Of a DNA stretch of 34,135 nucleotides, positions 15,860 to 24,079 are shown piece by piece. Under the pieces are notes generated by a model. It saw only the letters and a program-made list of their open reading frames with translations, ran no database searches and was not told the DNA's origin. The position numbers and the translations under genes were made by a program. Source of the DNA: an uncultured Eubacteriales bacterium (lineage in GTDB: Bacteria; Bacillota; Clostridia; Oscillospirales; Acutalibacteraceae); assembly GCA_934643185.1 (NCBI GenBank), contig CAKUBN010000021.1:1-34135 (forward strand). The letters run 5' to 3'. The number at the start of each line of letters is the position of its first letter. The first letter of the stretch is position 1.

Positions 15860-16600
15860 ATGAACCGAAATCTCGTTTACGTTGTGGGCCTCGGCCCCGG
15901 CGACCCGCAGTTTTTGACCGCACAGGCGAAAACGGCGCTCGAAAATGCCGATGTGCTATGCGGTTACACCGTCTACATCGACCTCATCCGCCCGTTTTAC
16001 CCCGAAAAAGAGGTGTACGCGACGGGCATGACACGGGAGATCGACCGCTGCCGTTGGGCGCTCGAAACCGCGCAAAGCGGCAAAACTGTGGCACTCGTCT
16101 GCTCTGGAGATGCCGGCGTGTACGGCATGGCGAGCCCAATTTTGGAGCTTGCGCCCGATTATCCGAGCGTCGAGATCGAGGCCATCCCGGGGCTCACCGC
16201 GGCGCTCAGCGGCGGCGCGGTTTTGGGCGCACCGCTCGCGCACGATTTCTGCGTCATCTCGCTTTCGGACCGCCTCACCCCGTGGGAGATGATCGAAAAG
16301 CGCCTCGCCTGCGCCGCCATGGGCGATTTTTGCATGGCGATCTACAACCCGTCCTCGAAAGGCCGCCCGGATTACTTGCAGCGCGCTGTTCGTATTCTGC
16401 TCCAAAACGGCAAGCCGGAAGAGACTGTCTGCGGCATCGTGCGTAACATCGGCAGGGATGGGCAGCAAAGCGAGATTTTAACGCTCCGCGAGCTCGAAAA
16501 CACGCAGGTCGACATGTTCACGACCGTTTATATAGGCAACAAAGAGACAAAAAGTATGCAAAATAAAATGGTAACGCCAAGGGGGTATCGCACCATATGA
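15860..16600 (+). CDS. cbiH: Cobalt-precorrin-3B C17-methyltransferase CbiH
   Basis: A 246-residue SAM-dependent methylase for ring contraction and C17 methylation. Family blocks: VYVVGLGPGDPQFLT at the N-terminus, CSGDAGVYGMASP, and AIPGLTAALSGGAVLGAPLAHDFCVISLSD cut across residues ~108-137 (only the CbiH/CobJ group has the LGAPLAHDF/ISLSD text). It starts one base after the cbiG stop with GGAG about 7 bases upstream, and its stop overlaps cbiJ (ATGA). It lacks the extra C-terminal Fe-S domain found in some CbiH60-type proteins. Confidence 0.95.
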   Translation: MNRNLVYVVGLGPGDPQFLTAQAKTALENADVLCGYTVYIDLIRPFYPEKEVYATGMTREIDRCRWALETAQSGKTVALVCSGDAGVYGMASPILELAPDYPSVEIEAIPGLTAALSGGAVLGAPLAHDFCVISLSDRLTPWEMIEKRLACAAMGDFCMAIYNPSSKGRPDYLQRAVRILLQNGKPEETVCGIVRNIGRDGQQSEILTLRELENTQVDMFTTVYIGNKETKSMQNKMVTPRGYRTI

Positions 16601-17331
16601 AGGCTGTTGTGTTCAGCGGTACCACTGAGGGCAGGCAGTTCTCAACCACGCTTGCAGCGCTCGGTGCAGAGGTTCTCGTCAGCGTCGCAACAGCAATCGG
16701 CGCAGAAGAACAAGACGAGAATGAAAATATTACGATTCATGTGGGAAGGCTCACCGCCGCGGAGATGGCTGTACTCCTGCACGGTGCAGCAATCTGTGTG
16801 GATGCGACCCATCCCTACGCGGTAGAAGCTACGCGCGCCATTCGCGAAGCGTGCGAAACGACAGGCGTTGAGTATCATCGTCTACTACGTGCCGAAAGTA
16901 AATTGCCGAAGAACAGCACCGTGCTTAAAACGGCGGCAGAAGCGGCGGACTATCTCAAAAATACCGCCGGAAACATCCTGCTCACGACCGGTGCGAAAGA
17001 GCTGATAAGCTTCAAAAGCATAGATACAGAGCGGATTTATCCGCGCGTTTTACCTACGGTTGACGGTGTTCGCGCGTGTGAAAATATCAACGTTCCGCAC
17101 AAAAATATCATCGCGATGCAGGGCCCGTTTTCGTATGAATTGAATTGTGCGATCCTCAAGCAATTCAACATAGAGTGGCTCGTCACCAAAGATGGCGGCG
17201 CGGCCGGCGGCTTTGCAGAAAAAGCGAAAGCATGTGAGGATTGCGGCGCACATCTCATCGTACTGCGCCGTCCGCAAGAAAACGGAGAGACCGCAGGAAT
17301 GATCCTTGAAAGGTGCAAAGAATTACTATGA
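16597..17331 (+). CDS. cbiJ: Precorrin-6A reductase CbiJ/CobK
   Basis: A 244-residue NAD(P)H-dependent reductase that reduces the C18-C19 double bond of (cobalt-)precorrin-6A. Signature text: VVFSGTTEGRQFS at the start, CVDATHPYAVEATRAI, ILLTTGAKEL and WLVTKDGGAAGGFAEKAKAC. The ATG overlaps the cbiH stop (16597-16600) and the stop overlaps cbiET (17328-17331). Length matches the family (~240-250). Confidence 0.95.
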   Translation: MKAVVFSGTTEGRQFSTTLAALGAEVLVSVATAIGAEEQDENENITIHVGRLTAAEMAVLLHGAAICVDATHPYAVEATRAIREACETTGVEYHRLLRAESKLPKNSTVLKTAAEAADYLKNTAGNILLTTGAKELISFKSIDTERIYPRVLPTVDGVRACENINVPHKNIIAMQGPFSYELNCAILKQFNIEWLVTKDGGAAGGFAEKAKACEDCGAHLIVLRRPQENGETAGMILERCKELL

Positions 17332-18521
17332 AAATCACATTGGTCGGCACAGGGAGCGGCGTGTCCGGAAGCATAACCGCACAGGGGCTTGCAGCGTTGC
17401 AGGAAGCCACGCTCATCATCGGCGCAAAACGATTGCTCGAAAACCTGCCGGAGACCTGCACGCAAAATCGCATAGCCATGTATAAAATTGATGAGATTCT
17501 GTTCTTACTTGAAACAACAAAGGAACAATTTATTGCACTTGTGTACAGCGGTGACACGGGCTTCTATTCCGGCGCTTCAGCGCTGTGCCGCGCGCTCGAT
17601 GAACGCAAAATGAAATACACCGTGATTTCGGGGCTTTCCAGCGTGCAGCTGCTGTCCGCGGCCCTCCGCGAGCCGTGGCAGGATTGGAACCTTGTGTCCG
17701 CACACGGCTGCGCATGCGACCCCGTCGCTGCGTGCAGCACGGGCAAACCCACTTTTTTCCTGACAGGCGGCGAAGTGACCCCAGCAGTGATCTGCGCAAA
17801 GCTTGCCGAAGCCGGGTGGGGAAAGGTGAAGGTAGTCGTCGGCGAAAATCTTGGCACAGCCAAAGAAACAATCATTCAAAATACCGTACAAAAAATGTCT
17901 GAAACAAATTTTGCACCGCTGTGTGTGCTGCTCGTGCGTGCATGCAAAATACCCGTGCAGCGTGTGCCCGGCTTGCCGGATGACGCATTCATCCGCGGCA
18001 AAACCCCCATGACAAAGCAGGAAGTTCGCGCCGCGGCGCTTGCAAAACTTGCCGTTCGCCCAACCGATATTCTCTGGGACATCGGTGCGGGCACCGGCAG
18101 CGTCAGCGTAGAAATGGCGCTTGCTGCACCGCGCGGCCATGTCTATGCTGTGGAGTGTGAAGCAGATGCTTGTGCGTTGATAAAGCAAAATCGCGATAAA
18201 TTTGATATACATAACTTGACACTCATCGAGGGTAAGGCACCGGAAAAATTAGCGGATCTTCCCGCGCTGGATGCTGTGTTTGTCGGCGGTAGCAAGGGAA
18301 ATCTCACAGAGATTATCGATGCTGTGCTAAACGCAAATCCGAACGCCCGTCTGTGCGTTTCCGCCATCGCACTTGAGACGCTGCAAACGGCGATTGTGGC
18401 CTTTGCCACCCACGGATTGACCGCGCAGGTCACACAAATTGCCGTCAGCCGCAGCAATTCGGTCGGCGGAATGCACCTGATGAAGGCGAATAATCCCGTT
18501 TTTTTGATCGTGAGGGAATGA
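17328..18521 (+). CDS. cbiET: Bifunctional cobalt-precorrin-7 C5-methyltransferase / precorrin-6B C15-methyltransferase (CbiE-CbiT fusion)
   Basis: A 397-residue fused enzyme, CobL-like. Residues 1-~205 are CbiE (tetrapyrrole methylase: TLVGTGSGVSGSIT, YSGDTGFYSGA, ISGLSSVQLLSA). Residues ~210-397 are CbiT, a Rossmann SAM methyltransferase that also decarboxylates the C12 acetate: RGKTPMTKQEVRAAAL, WDIGAGTGSVSVEMA and FVGGSKGN. The ATG at 17328 overlaps the cbiJ stop by ATGA; a GTG 15 bases earlier lies within cbiJ and is less likely. CbiE-CbiT fusions are well known. cbiA starts one base after its stop. Confidence 0.95.
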   Translation: MKITLVGTGSGVSGSITAQGLAALQEATLIIGAKRLLENLPETCTQNRIAMYKIDEILFLLETTKEQFIALVYSGDTGFYSGASALCRALDERKMKYTVISGLSSVQLLSAALREPWQDWNLVSAHGCACDPVAACSTGKPTFFLTGGEVTPAVICAKLAEAGWGKVKVVVGENLGTAKETIIQNTVQKMSETNFAPLCVLLVRACKIPVQRVPGLPDDAFIRGKTPMTKQEVRAAALAKLAVRPTDILWDIGAGTGSVSVEMALAAPRGHVYAVECEADACALIKQNRDKFDIHNLTLIEGKAPEKLADLPALDAVFVGGSKGNLTEIIDAVLNANPNARLCVSAIALETLQTAIVAFATHGLTAQVTQIAVSRSNSVGGMHLMKANNPVFLIVRE

Positions 18522-18522
18522 T

Positions 18523-19869
18523 ATGCTGCAAATGCTCCTCGCCGCGCCAAACTCCGGCAGCGGCAAAACAACGGTCACCATCGCATTGCTTGCGGCGCTC
18601 AAAGCGCGTGGGCTGAACCCCTGTGCGTTCAAATCCGGTCCCGATTACATCGACCCCATGTTCCACCGCAATGTGCTTGGCGTGGATAGTCATAATCTCG
18701 ATTTATTTTTCTCGAAACCGGAAATAGTGCGAAATATTTATGGCAAAAATACTGCCGGCCACGATGCTGCAATTTGTGAGGGTGCAATGGGCTATTACGA
18801 CGGTCTTGGCGGCACGAGCGACACCGCAAGTGCGTGGCACCTCGCCGATACGCTGAATCTGCCTGTGCTGCTCGTCCTGCGTCCGAAGGGCGCAAGCCTC
18901 ACGCTCGCGGCTGAGGTGCAGGGGCTGATGTCCTTCCGCACGCCGCACCGTATAGCCGGTATTTTACTAAATGAATGCAAAGAAAATTTATATCATATTT
19001 TAGCGCCGATGCTCGAAAAAGAAACCGGTTTACCCGTTGTCGGCTACCTGCCGCCGGTGCCCGAAGCTGCTGTTGAAAGCCGCCACTTAGGGCTCAAAAC
19101 TGCCGGTGAAATCGAAAATTTGCAAAGAAAAATTGCAATTTTGCGCGAAACAATTGAGAAGACCGTTGATTTTGAAAAGCTCCTGCGAATTTTCGACCGC
19201 CCTGCGCCTGTAACACAAAAAACGGAATATCCAAAGCCCGATGTGCGCATCGCCGTCGCGCGCGATGAAGCCTTTTGCTTTACCTACGCCGAAACGCTCG
19301 AGGCGTTCCGAGAGGCTGGCACAGAGCTGGTCTTTTTCAGCCCGCTGCACGATGCGGATTTGCCAAAAAACGTCGGCGGTCTGTATCTGCCTGGCGGTTA
19401 TCCGGAGCTGTATGCAAAAGCGCTCAGCGAAAACACAAAAATGCTTTCATGCATCAAAACTACAATTAAAAATGGCCTGCCCACCGCGGCAGAATGCGGC
19501 GGATTCCTCTACTTGGGGCAAACGCTCGAGGGCGCAGACGGCGATAAATATAATATGGTCGGCGTGCTGCCCGGCGACGGCTTCAAGATCGGTCACCTCG
19601 TGCGGTTCGGCTACGCAACGCTCACCGCAAAAGAGGACAACATGCTGCTCAAAAAAGGCGAGTCGCTTCCCGTGCACGAGTTTCACCACTGGGATTCCAC
19701 CGAAAATGGCGCGGCGTGCATCGCGAAAAAATCGAACGGCCGCACATGGGACTGCGCCTTTGCAAACGAACATTTTTACGCGGGTTTTCCGCATTTATAC
19801 TGGGCGGGCACGCCGCTGCCGCTGCGTTTTGCGGATGCCGCCCGCCGCTATATGAGGGATAAAACATGA
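18523..19869 (+). CDS. cbiA: Cobyrinate a,c-diamide synthase CbiA
   Basis: A 448-residue ATP- and glutamine-dependent amidotransferase that amidates the a and c acetates of the corrin ring. The N-terminal dethiobiotin-synthetase-like ATPase carries the P-loop APNSGSGKTTVT and FKSGPDYIDPMFH. The C-terminal class-I glutaminase domain has GGLYLPGGYPEL, the catalytic Cys in AAECGGFLYL and His in FHHWDS. Length is typical (~450). The ribosome site GAGGGA lies before the ATG at 18523, and the stop overlaps cobT (ATGA). Confidence 0.97.
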   Translation: MLQMLLAAPNSGSGKTTVTIALLAALKARGLNPCAFKSGPDYIDPMFHRNVLGVDSHNLDLFFSKPEIVRNIYGKNTAGHDAAICEGAMGYYDGLGGTSDTASAWHLADTLNLPVLLVLRPKGASLTLAAEVQGLMSFRTPHRIAGILLNECKENLYHILAPMLEKETGLPVVGYLPPVPEAAVESRHLGLKTAGEIENLQRKIAILRETIEKTVDFEKLLRIFDRPAPVTQKTEYPKPDVRIAVARDEAFCFTYAETLEAFREAGTELVFFSPLHDADLPKNVGGLYLPGGYPELYAKALSENTKMLSCIKTTIKNGLPTAAECGGFLYLGQTLEGADGDKYNMVGVLPGDGFKIGHLVRFGYATLTAKEDNMLLKKGESLPVHEFHHWDSTENGAACIAKKSNGRTWDCAFANEHFYAGFPHLYWAGTPLPLRFADAARRYMRDKT

Positions 19870-20930
19870 CGGAAACGGAACTCAAAAATTTGCTCAAAAT
19901 GGTCACGCCGCCGGATGAAGCCGCGCGCAAAGCGGCCCATGCGCACTGGGCGTCGCTCGCAAAGCCGCTCGGCGGGCTCGGCGACCTCGAGCTGCTATTA
20001 GAAGATGCCGCCGCGCTCACGGGCTCGGCGCAGCTCGACTTTTCAAAGCGCGCGGTTTTGGTGTTGTGCGCGGATAACGGCGTCATCGCGCAGGGTGTCA
20101 GCCAGTCCGGCAGCGACGTGACGCGCGCCGTTTTGCAGAATCTTGCGCAGCGCAAAACAAGTGTCTGCAAAATGGCGGAAACAACAAATTGCATAGTGAT
20201 CCCGGTCGATATGGGCATTGCGGGCGTGCCCGTAGATGGGGTGCAAAACTGCCGCGTGCGTGCGGGTACGGACGATTTCACCACCGGCCCCGCCATGCGC
20301 CGCGAGGACGTTTTGGCGGCCATCGAGCATGGTATTTCGCTCGTTCGTGCGCAGAAAGCGCAGGGCACAAGGCTCCTCGCAACGGGTGAAATGGGCATCG
20401 GCAACACGACGACCTCCGCTGCTGTGAGCTGCGTTTTGCTCGACCGTACACCGGAGGAGATGACCGGCCGCGGCGCGGGACTTTCTAACGATGGTCTCCG
20501 CCGCAAGATCGAGGTCATCCGCAAGGGCATCGAGGTCAACCACCCGGATAAATCCGACGTGCTTGGCGTGCTGGCGGCACTCGGCGGCCTGGACATTGCA
20601 GGGCTGTGCGGCGTCTTTTTGAGCGGCGCGTTGGAGAAAGTTCCCGTTGTCATCGACGGGTTCATCAGCAGCGTGGCGGCTCTGTGCGCGGCGCAGCTGT
20701 GCCCGGCGTCAAAAAAAGCCATGTTCGCAAGCCACGTTTCGGCGGAGCCGGCGGCGCGCATCGTTTTGGAGGCGCTCGGCAAAAAGCCACTCATCACGGC
20801 AAATATGCACCTTGGCGAGGGCACCGGCGCGGTCGCGAGCCTGCCGCTGTGGGACATGGCGCTCGCGGTTTACAACAACTGCTATTCGTTCGCGGAGGGC
20901 GGCATCGCGCCGTACACCCCGCAATGCTGA
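19866..20930 (+). CDS. cobT: Nicotinate-nucleotide--dimethylbenzimidazole phosphoribosyltransferase CobT
   Basis: A 354-residue enzyme that activates the lower-ligand base to alpha-ribazole phosphate. Family blocks: WASLAKPLGGLGDLE, VLCADNGVIAQGVSQSG, LATGEMGIGNTTTSAA, GRGAGLSNDGL and the catalytic Glu region MHLGEGTGA near the C-terminus. Length is normal (~350). The start overlaps cbiA by ATGA, and the end overlaps cobU by 7 bases. No bzaA-F/bluB gene for DMB synthesis is in the window, so the native lower ligand is unknown. Confidence 0.97.
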   Translation: MTETELKNLLKMVTPPDEAARKAAHAHWASLAKPLGGLGDLELLLEDAAALTGSAQLDFSKRAVLVLCADNGVIAQGVSQSGSDVTRAVLQNLAQRKTSVCKMAETTNCIVIPVDMGIAGVPVDGVQNCRVRAGTDDFTTGPAMRREDVLAAIEHGISLVRAQKAQGTRLLATGEMGIGNTTTSAAVSCVLLDRTPEEMTGRGAGLSNDGLRRKIEVIRKGIEVNHPDKSDVLGVLAALGGLDIAGLCGVFLSGALEKVPVVIDGFISSVAALCAAQLCPASKKAMFASHVSAEPAARIVLEALGKKPLITANMHLGEGTGAVASLPLWDMALAVYNNCYSFAEGGIAPYTPQC

Positions 20931-21448
20931 CGCTCGTCATCGGCGGCGCGGCAAGCGGCAAAAGCGCCTATGCCGAAAGCCTGACTCTAACGTTCCCGCT
21001 GCCGCGCTACTACCTCGCCACCATGCAGGTGTGGGACGAGGAGTGCGCCAAACGCGTCGAAAAGCACCGCGCCATGCGCCGCGAAAAGCAGTTTGAAACA
21101 ATTGAAGCGCCTATTCATATTGACAAAATTAAACTGCCAAATCGCGGAACTGTGCTGCTCGAGGACCTCGGTAACCTGACCGCAAACGAGCTTTATAATC
21201 CCAACGGTGCGGGTGCGAATACAGCCGAAGCTGTACTGCGTGGTATTGAAACGCTATATAAACAATGTGAACACTTGATCGTCGTCGGCAATGAGGTGTT
21301 CAGCGGCGGCGCGGATTACGCAGGCGAAACAGACCTGTACCTAAAAGCGCTGGCGCAGATTCAAAACGGCATCGCCGCCCGCGCCGACAACGTTTGCCGC
21401 GTGGTGTGCGGCATCCCGGTGTATTACAAAGGAGGAAACAAGGTATGA
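20924..21448 (+). CDS. cobU: Adenosylcobinamide kinase/guanylyltransferase CobU, with degenerate C-terminal motif
   Basis: A 174-residue CobU homologue (cobinamide phosphorylation, then GTP-dependent guanylylation). It retains the P-loop GGAASGKS (7-14), His48 in RVEKHRAMR (equivalent to the guanylylated histidine) and NEV at 123-125. However, the usual E-V-G-x-G-I-V-P loop and the AGR-NQ helix that follow are replaced by NEVFSGGADYAGETDLYLK and a run without AGR. The ATG at 20924 overlaps the cobT stop by 7 bases; the frame is open further upstream but only inside cobT. A second, miniature CobU-like gene with exactly the missing motifs lies one gene downstream (22197-22514). Whether this protein has both activities alone is uncertain. 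Confidence 0.9.
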   Translation: MLTLVIGGAASGKSAYAESLTLTFPLPRYYLATMQVWDEECAKRVEKHRAMRREKQFETIEAPIHIDKIKLPNRGTVLLEDLGNLTANELYNPNGAGANTAEAVLRGIETLYKQCEHLIVVGNEVFSGGADYAGETDLYLKALAQIQNGIAARADNVCRVVCGIPVYYKGGNKV

Positions 21449-22197
21449 CGGTCTTGCAGACGATCGCCGTGGCGTTCGCCATGTTCTCGGCGATCCCCAT
21501 GCCGCAATTTGAATGGACGCCGAAAAACATGCGGTACTCGCTGTGCGCGTTCCCGCTCATCGGCGCGGTGTGCGGCGCGCTGTGGTGTTTGGTCGGCATT
21601 TTGCCCGTGCCGGAGCTTGTCCGCGCGGCAGGTTTTTGCCTCGTTCCCGTGCTCGTTACGGGCGGCATCCATTTGGATGGTTTTGCCGATACGTGCGACG
21701 CGCTTTCCAGCTACGGCGATGCAGAAAAGAAGCTCGAAATCTTAAAAGACCCGCACTGCGGCGCGTTTGCCGTTATTCGCTTGTGCACATATTTCATACT
21801 GTATTTTGCACTGTGCGCTTCCGTGAAATTTACGCTGCGTTTTGGCGTGATCTGGACCTTGGCGCTCACTTTGGAGCGCGCGCTTTCGGGCCTCGCCGTA
21901 GCGTTGTTTCCTATGGCGAAAAACACCGGCCTTGCGCATACCTTTGCGGAAGCCGCAGACCGCATAACGGTGCGCCGCGTTCTGATTATATATGTAGTTG
22001 TACTCAGCGCCGCAATGACCGCACTCGGCGGATGGGCGGAAACTTTGGCCGCTTTACTCGTCTTTTGGCGCTATTATGCGGTCTCTAAAAAGCAATTTGG
22101 CGGCATCACGGGCGACCTTGCCGGGTGGTTTCTGCAAAGGGCAGAGCTCGCCATGTTGACGGCGCTCGCCGTGTGCCAGTGGGGAGGAATTTTGTAA
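21445..22197 (+). CDS. cobS: Adenosylcobinamide-GDP ribazoletransferase (cobalamin synthase) CobS
   Basis: A 250-residue polytopic membrane enzyme that joins adenosylcobinamide-GDP and alpha-ribazole(-phosphate) in the final assembly step. The Mg-binding motif GGIHLDGFADTCDAL (about 73-87) is followed by KLEILKDPHCGAFAVI as in the family, and five to six hydrophobic segments are evident. Length is typical (~250). The ATG at 21445 overlaps the cobU stop (ATGA) and follows a strong AAAGGAGGAAAC site; a longer in-frame start lies within cobU. Confidence 0.95.
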   Translation: MTVLQTIAVAFAMFSAIPMPQFEWTPKNMRYSLCAFPLIGAVCGALWCLVGILPVPELVRAAGFCLVPVLVTGGIHLDGFADTCDALSSYGDAEKKLEILKDPHCGAFAVIRLCTYFILYFALCASVKFTLRFGVIWTLALTLERALSGLAVALFPMAKNTGLAHTFAEAADRITVRRVLIIYVVVLSAAMTALGGWAETLAALLVFWRYYAVSKKQFGGITGDLAGWFLQRAELAMLTALAVCQWGGIL

Positions 22198-22514
22198 TGG
22201 TGTTCATCACAGGGCCGCTGTATAGCGGCAAGCGTACGTTTGCACAAAAGCTCGGCGGCACATGCTGCCTTGAGGTACAGGAGCAGGTCAAAACGACCGA
22301 AGATCTCGATGCACTTGCTGAAATGATATCTGAAAATTACGACGTTATCACCGCGACGGAGGTCGGCGGCGGTGTTGTGCCTATTGATGCCGCAGAGCGC
22401 GCAAACCGCGAAAAAGCCGGCCGCCTGGCGTGCCTGCTCGCCGCGCGTGCCGACTGCGTTGTGCAGATGTTCTGCGGCATTCCGACTGTCCTGAAAGGGG
22501 AACTGCCCAAATGA
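22197..22514 (+). CDS. Miniature CobU-like protein (105 aa)
   Basis: A 105-residue protein that looks like CobU with its middle removed. Residues 6-14 (GPLYSGKRT) resemble the CobU P-loop but have Arg where Ser/Thr should follow the lysine. Residues 55-62 (EVGGGVVP) and REKAGRLACLLAARAD (71-86) match the CobU C-terminal motifs that full-length cobU (20924-21448) has lost, and CGIPTVLKG at 93-101 matches the CobU end. The guanylylated-histidine region is absent. The ATG overlaps the cobS stop by one base (TAATG), and the stop overlaps cobC by ATGA, so the gene is embedded in the operon and intact. It may complement the degenerate CobU as a hetero-oligomer, be a kinase-only form, or be a decaying duplicate. 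Confidence 0.8.
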   Translation: MVFITGPLYSGKRTFAQKLGGTCCLEVQEQVKTTEDLDALAEMISENYDVITATEVGGGVVPIDAAERANREKAGRLACLLAARADCVVQMFCGIPTVLKGELPK

Positions 22515-23110
22515 AAATTTACCTGCTGCGCCACGGCGAAACGGAGTACAATTTCGAGCATCGCTACCAGGGCACGACGGATATTCCGCTTTCTCCGGCC
22601 GGTCTTGCCGCGCTAAAGCAGGCCGATTTCTCCCCGAAAACCGTCTATATCACGCCGTTAAAGCGCACAAAGCAAACGGCGGAGGTGCTGTTCCCAAGCG
22701 CAAAATATATCCCCGTAAACGATCTTCGCGAAATGAATTTCGGCGTATTTGAGGGGCGCAATTATAAAGAAATGGAGCATGATGCAGCTTACCGCGCATG
22801 GGTGGATTCAAACTGCGAAAGCACCTGCCCTGGCGGCGAATGCAAGGCGGATTTCAGCGCGCGTGTCTGCAAAGCATTTGAAATGCTGCTAAATCGATCT
22901 ATTCAAAATGGTAACGAGATGCTCGTCATCGTTGCACACGGCGGCACGCAGATGTCCGTCATGGAAAAGTACGCTGTGCCGCATAAAAATTACTACGAAT
23001 GGTGTGCGCCAACCGCCGGCGGCTACGTGCTCGATGCCCGCGATTGGCAGGAAAAGCACATTTTATACCTCGTCGACACCGTGCAGTACACAAAGGAGGG
23101 CACATGCTGA
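22511..23110 (+). CDS. cobC: Alpha-ribazole phosphatase, histidine phosphatase family (CobC)
   Basis: A 199-residue phosphoglycerate-mutase-like phosphatase. The catalytic motif LLRHGETEYN is at residues 5-14, DIPLSPAGL and the second-half LREMNFGVFEGRNYKEME block follow, and the second His is in IVAHGGTQMSVM. It would dephosphorylate alpha-ribazole-5'-phosphate or adenosylcobalamin-5'-phosphate. The ATG at 22511 overlaps the mini-CobU stop; earlier in-frame starts fall inside that gene. It overlaps cbiB by 7 bases. Family members vary in substrate, so the assignment rests on the operon. Confidence 0.9.
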   Translation: MKIYLLRHGETEYNFEHRYQGTTDIPLSPAGLAALKQADFSPKTVYITPLKRTKQTAEVLFPSAKYIPVNDLREMNFGVFEGRNYKEMEHDAAYRAWVDSNCESTCPGGECKADFSARVCKAFEMLLNRSIQNGNEMLVIVAHGGTQMSVMEKYAVPHKNYYEWCAPTAGGYVLDARDWQEKHILYLVDTVQYTKEGTC

Positions 23111-24066
23111 TTTTTTACGCCGTCCTCGGCGGCTTCATTTTAGACGCGATCTTCGGCGACCCCCTATGGCTGCCGCATCCGGTCGTGTACATGGGCAAAG
23201 TCATCTCTTTTTTAGATAAAAACCTGCGGAAAATCTTGCCCAAAACGCCGCGCGGCGAGCGCATCGGCGGCGCGATCACCGCGTTTATCCTGCCCGTCAG
23301 CACATTCCTGCTTTCCGGCGTGGTGTGCTTTTTATTTTATAAAATCCACTGGGTGCTTGGGCTCGCTATTCAAATGTTCTGGTGCGCGCAGTCGCTCGCC
23401 GCGAAGGGGCTCGTGCTGGAAAGCTGCAACGTCTACAAGGAACTCAAGAAAAACGACCTCCCCGCCGCGCGCAAGGCTGTTGCCCGTATCGTCGGGCGCG
23501 ATACCGACGCGCTTTCCATGGAGGGCGTGACGAAAGCCGCCGTTGAGACCGTTGCCGAAAACGCCAGCGATGGCGTGATCGCACCGCTTCTTTACATGCT
23601 CATCGGCGGCGCGCCGCTCGCGCTGGCCTACAAAGCCATCAACACCATGGACAGCATGCTCGGATATAAAAACGAAAAGTACCTGAATTTTGGCCGCATC
23701 CCCGCAAAACTCGATGATGCCGCAAACTACATTCCAAGCCGCCTCGCGGCGCTTTTATGGGTGCTTGCGGCAGGGCTTACGGGCAACAGCGTCAAGGGCG
23801 CGTGGAAGATCTGGCGGCGCGACCGCCGCAATCACGCAAGCCCCAACAGCGCGCAGACGGAAAGCGCCTGCGCCGGGGCGCTCGGTGTGCAGCTCGCCGG
23901 GCCCGCATATTATTTCGGCGAATACTACGATAAACCGACGATCGGCGACCCGCTGCGCCCGGTCGTACCGGAGGACATCTTAAAGGCCGACCGCATGATG
24001 TACGTCGAAAGCATTTTGGCGCTCGCGCTCGGGCTGCTCATCCGCGCGGCGTTCATTTTACTGTAA
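23104..24066 (+). CDS. cbiB: Adenosylcobinamide-phosphate synthase CbiB
   Basis: A 320-residue membrane protein that attaches (R)-1-amino-2-propanol phosphate (from CobD) to adenosylcobyric acid. Signature text: GGFILDAIFGDPLWLPHPVVYMG cut around residues 7-29, TVAENASDGVIAPL, AYKAINTMDSMLGYKN, and the RRDRRNHASPNSAQTESA segment near residues 238-255. The ATG at 23104 overlaps cobC by 7 bases and has AAAGGAGG upstream. Length matches the family (~310-330). Confidence 0.96.
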   Translation: MLIFYAVLGGFILDAIFGDPLWLPHPVVYMGKVISFLDKNLRKILPKTPRGERIGGAITAFILPVSTFLLSGVVCFLFYKIHWVLGLAIQMFWCAQSLAAKGLVLESCNVYKELKKNDLPAARKAVARIVGRDTDALSMEGVTKAAVETVAENASDGVIAPLLYMLIGGAPLALAYKAINTMDSMLGYKNEKYLNFGRIPAKLDDAANYIPSRLAALLWVLAAGLTGNSVKGAWKIWRRDRRNHASPNSAQTESACAGALGVQLAGPAYYFGEYYDKPTIGDPLRPVVPEDILKADRMMYVESILALALGLLIRAAFILL

Positions 24067-24079
24067 AGGGGGAGAGAAC

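Noticed and set aside
20606..20923. Longer N-terminus for CobU within cobT
   Set aside because: The additional residues are cobT DNA read in another frame; the P-loop begins seven residues after the ATG at 20924 as in known CobU.
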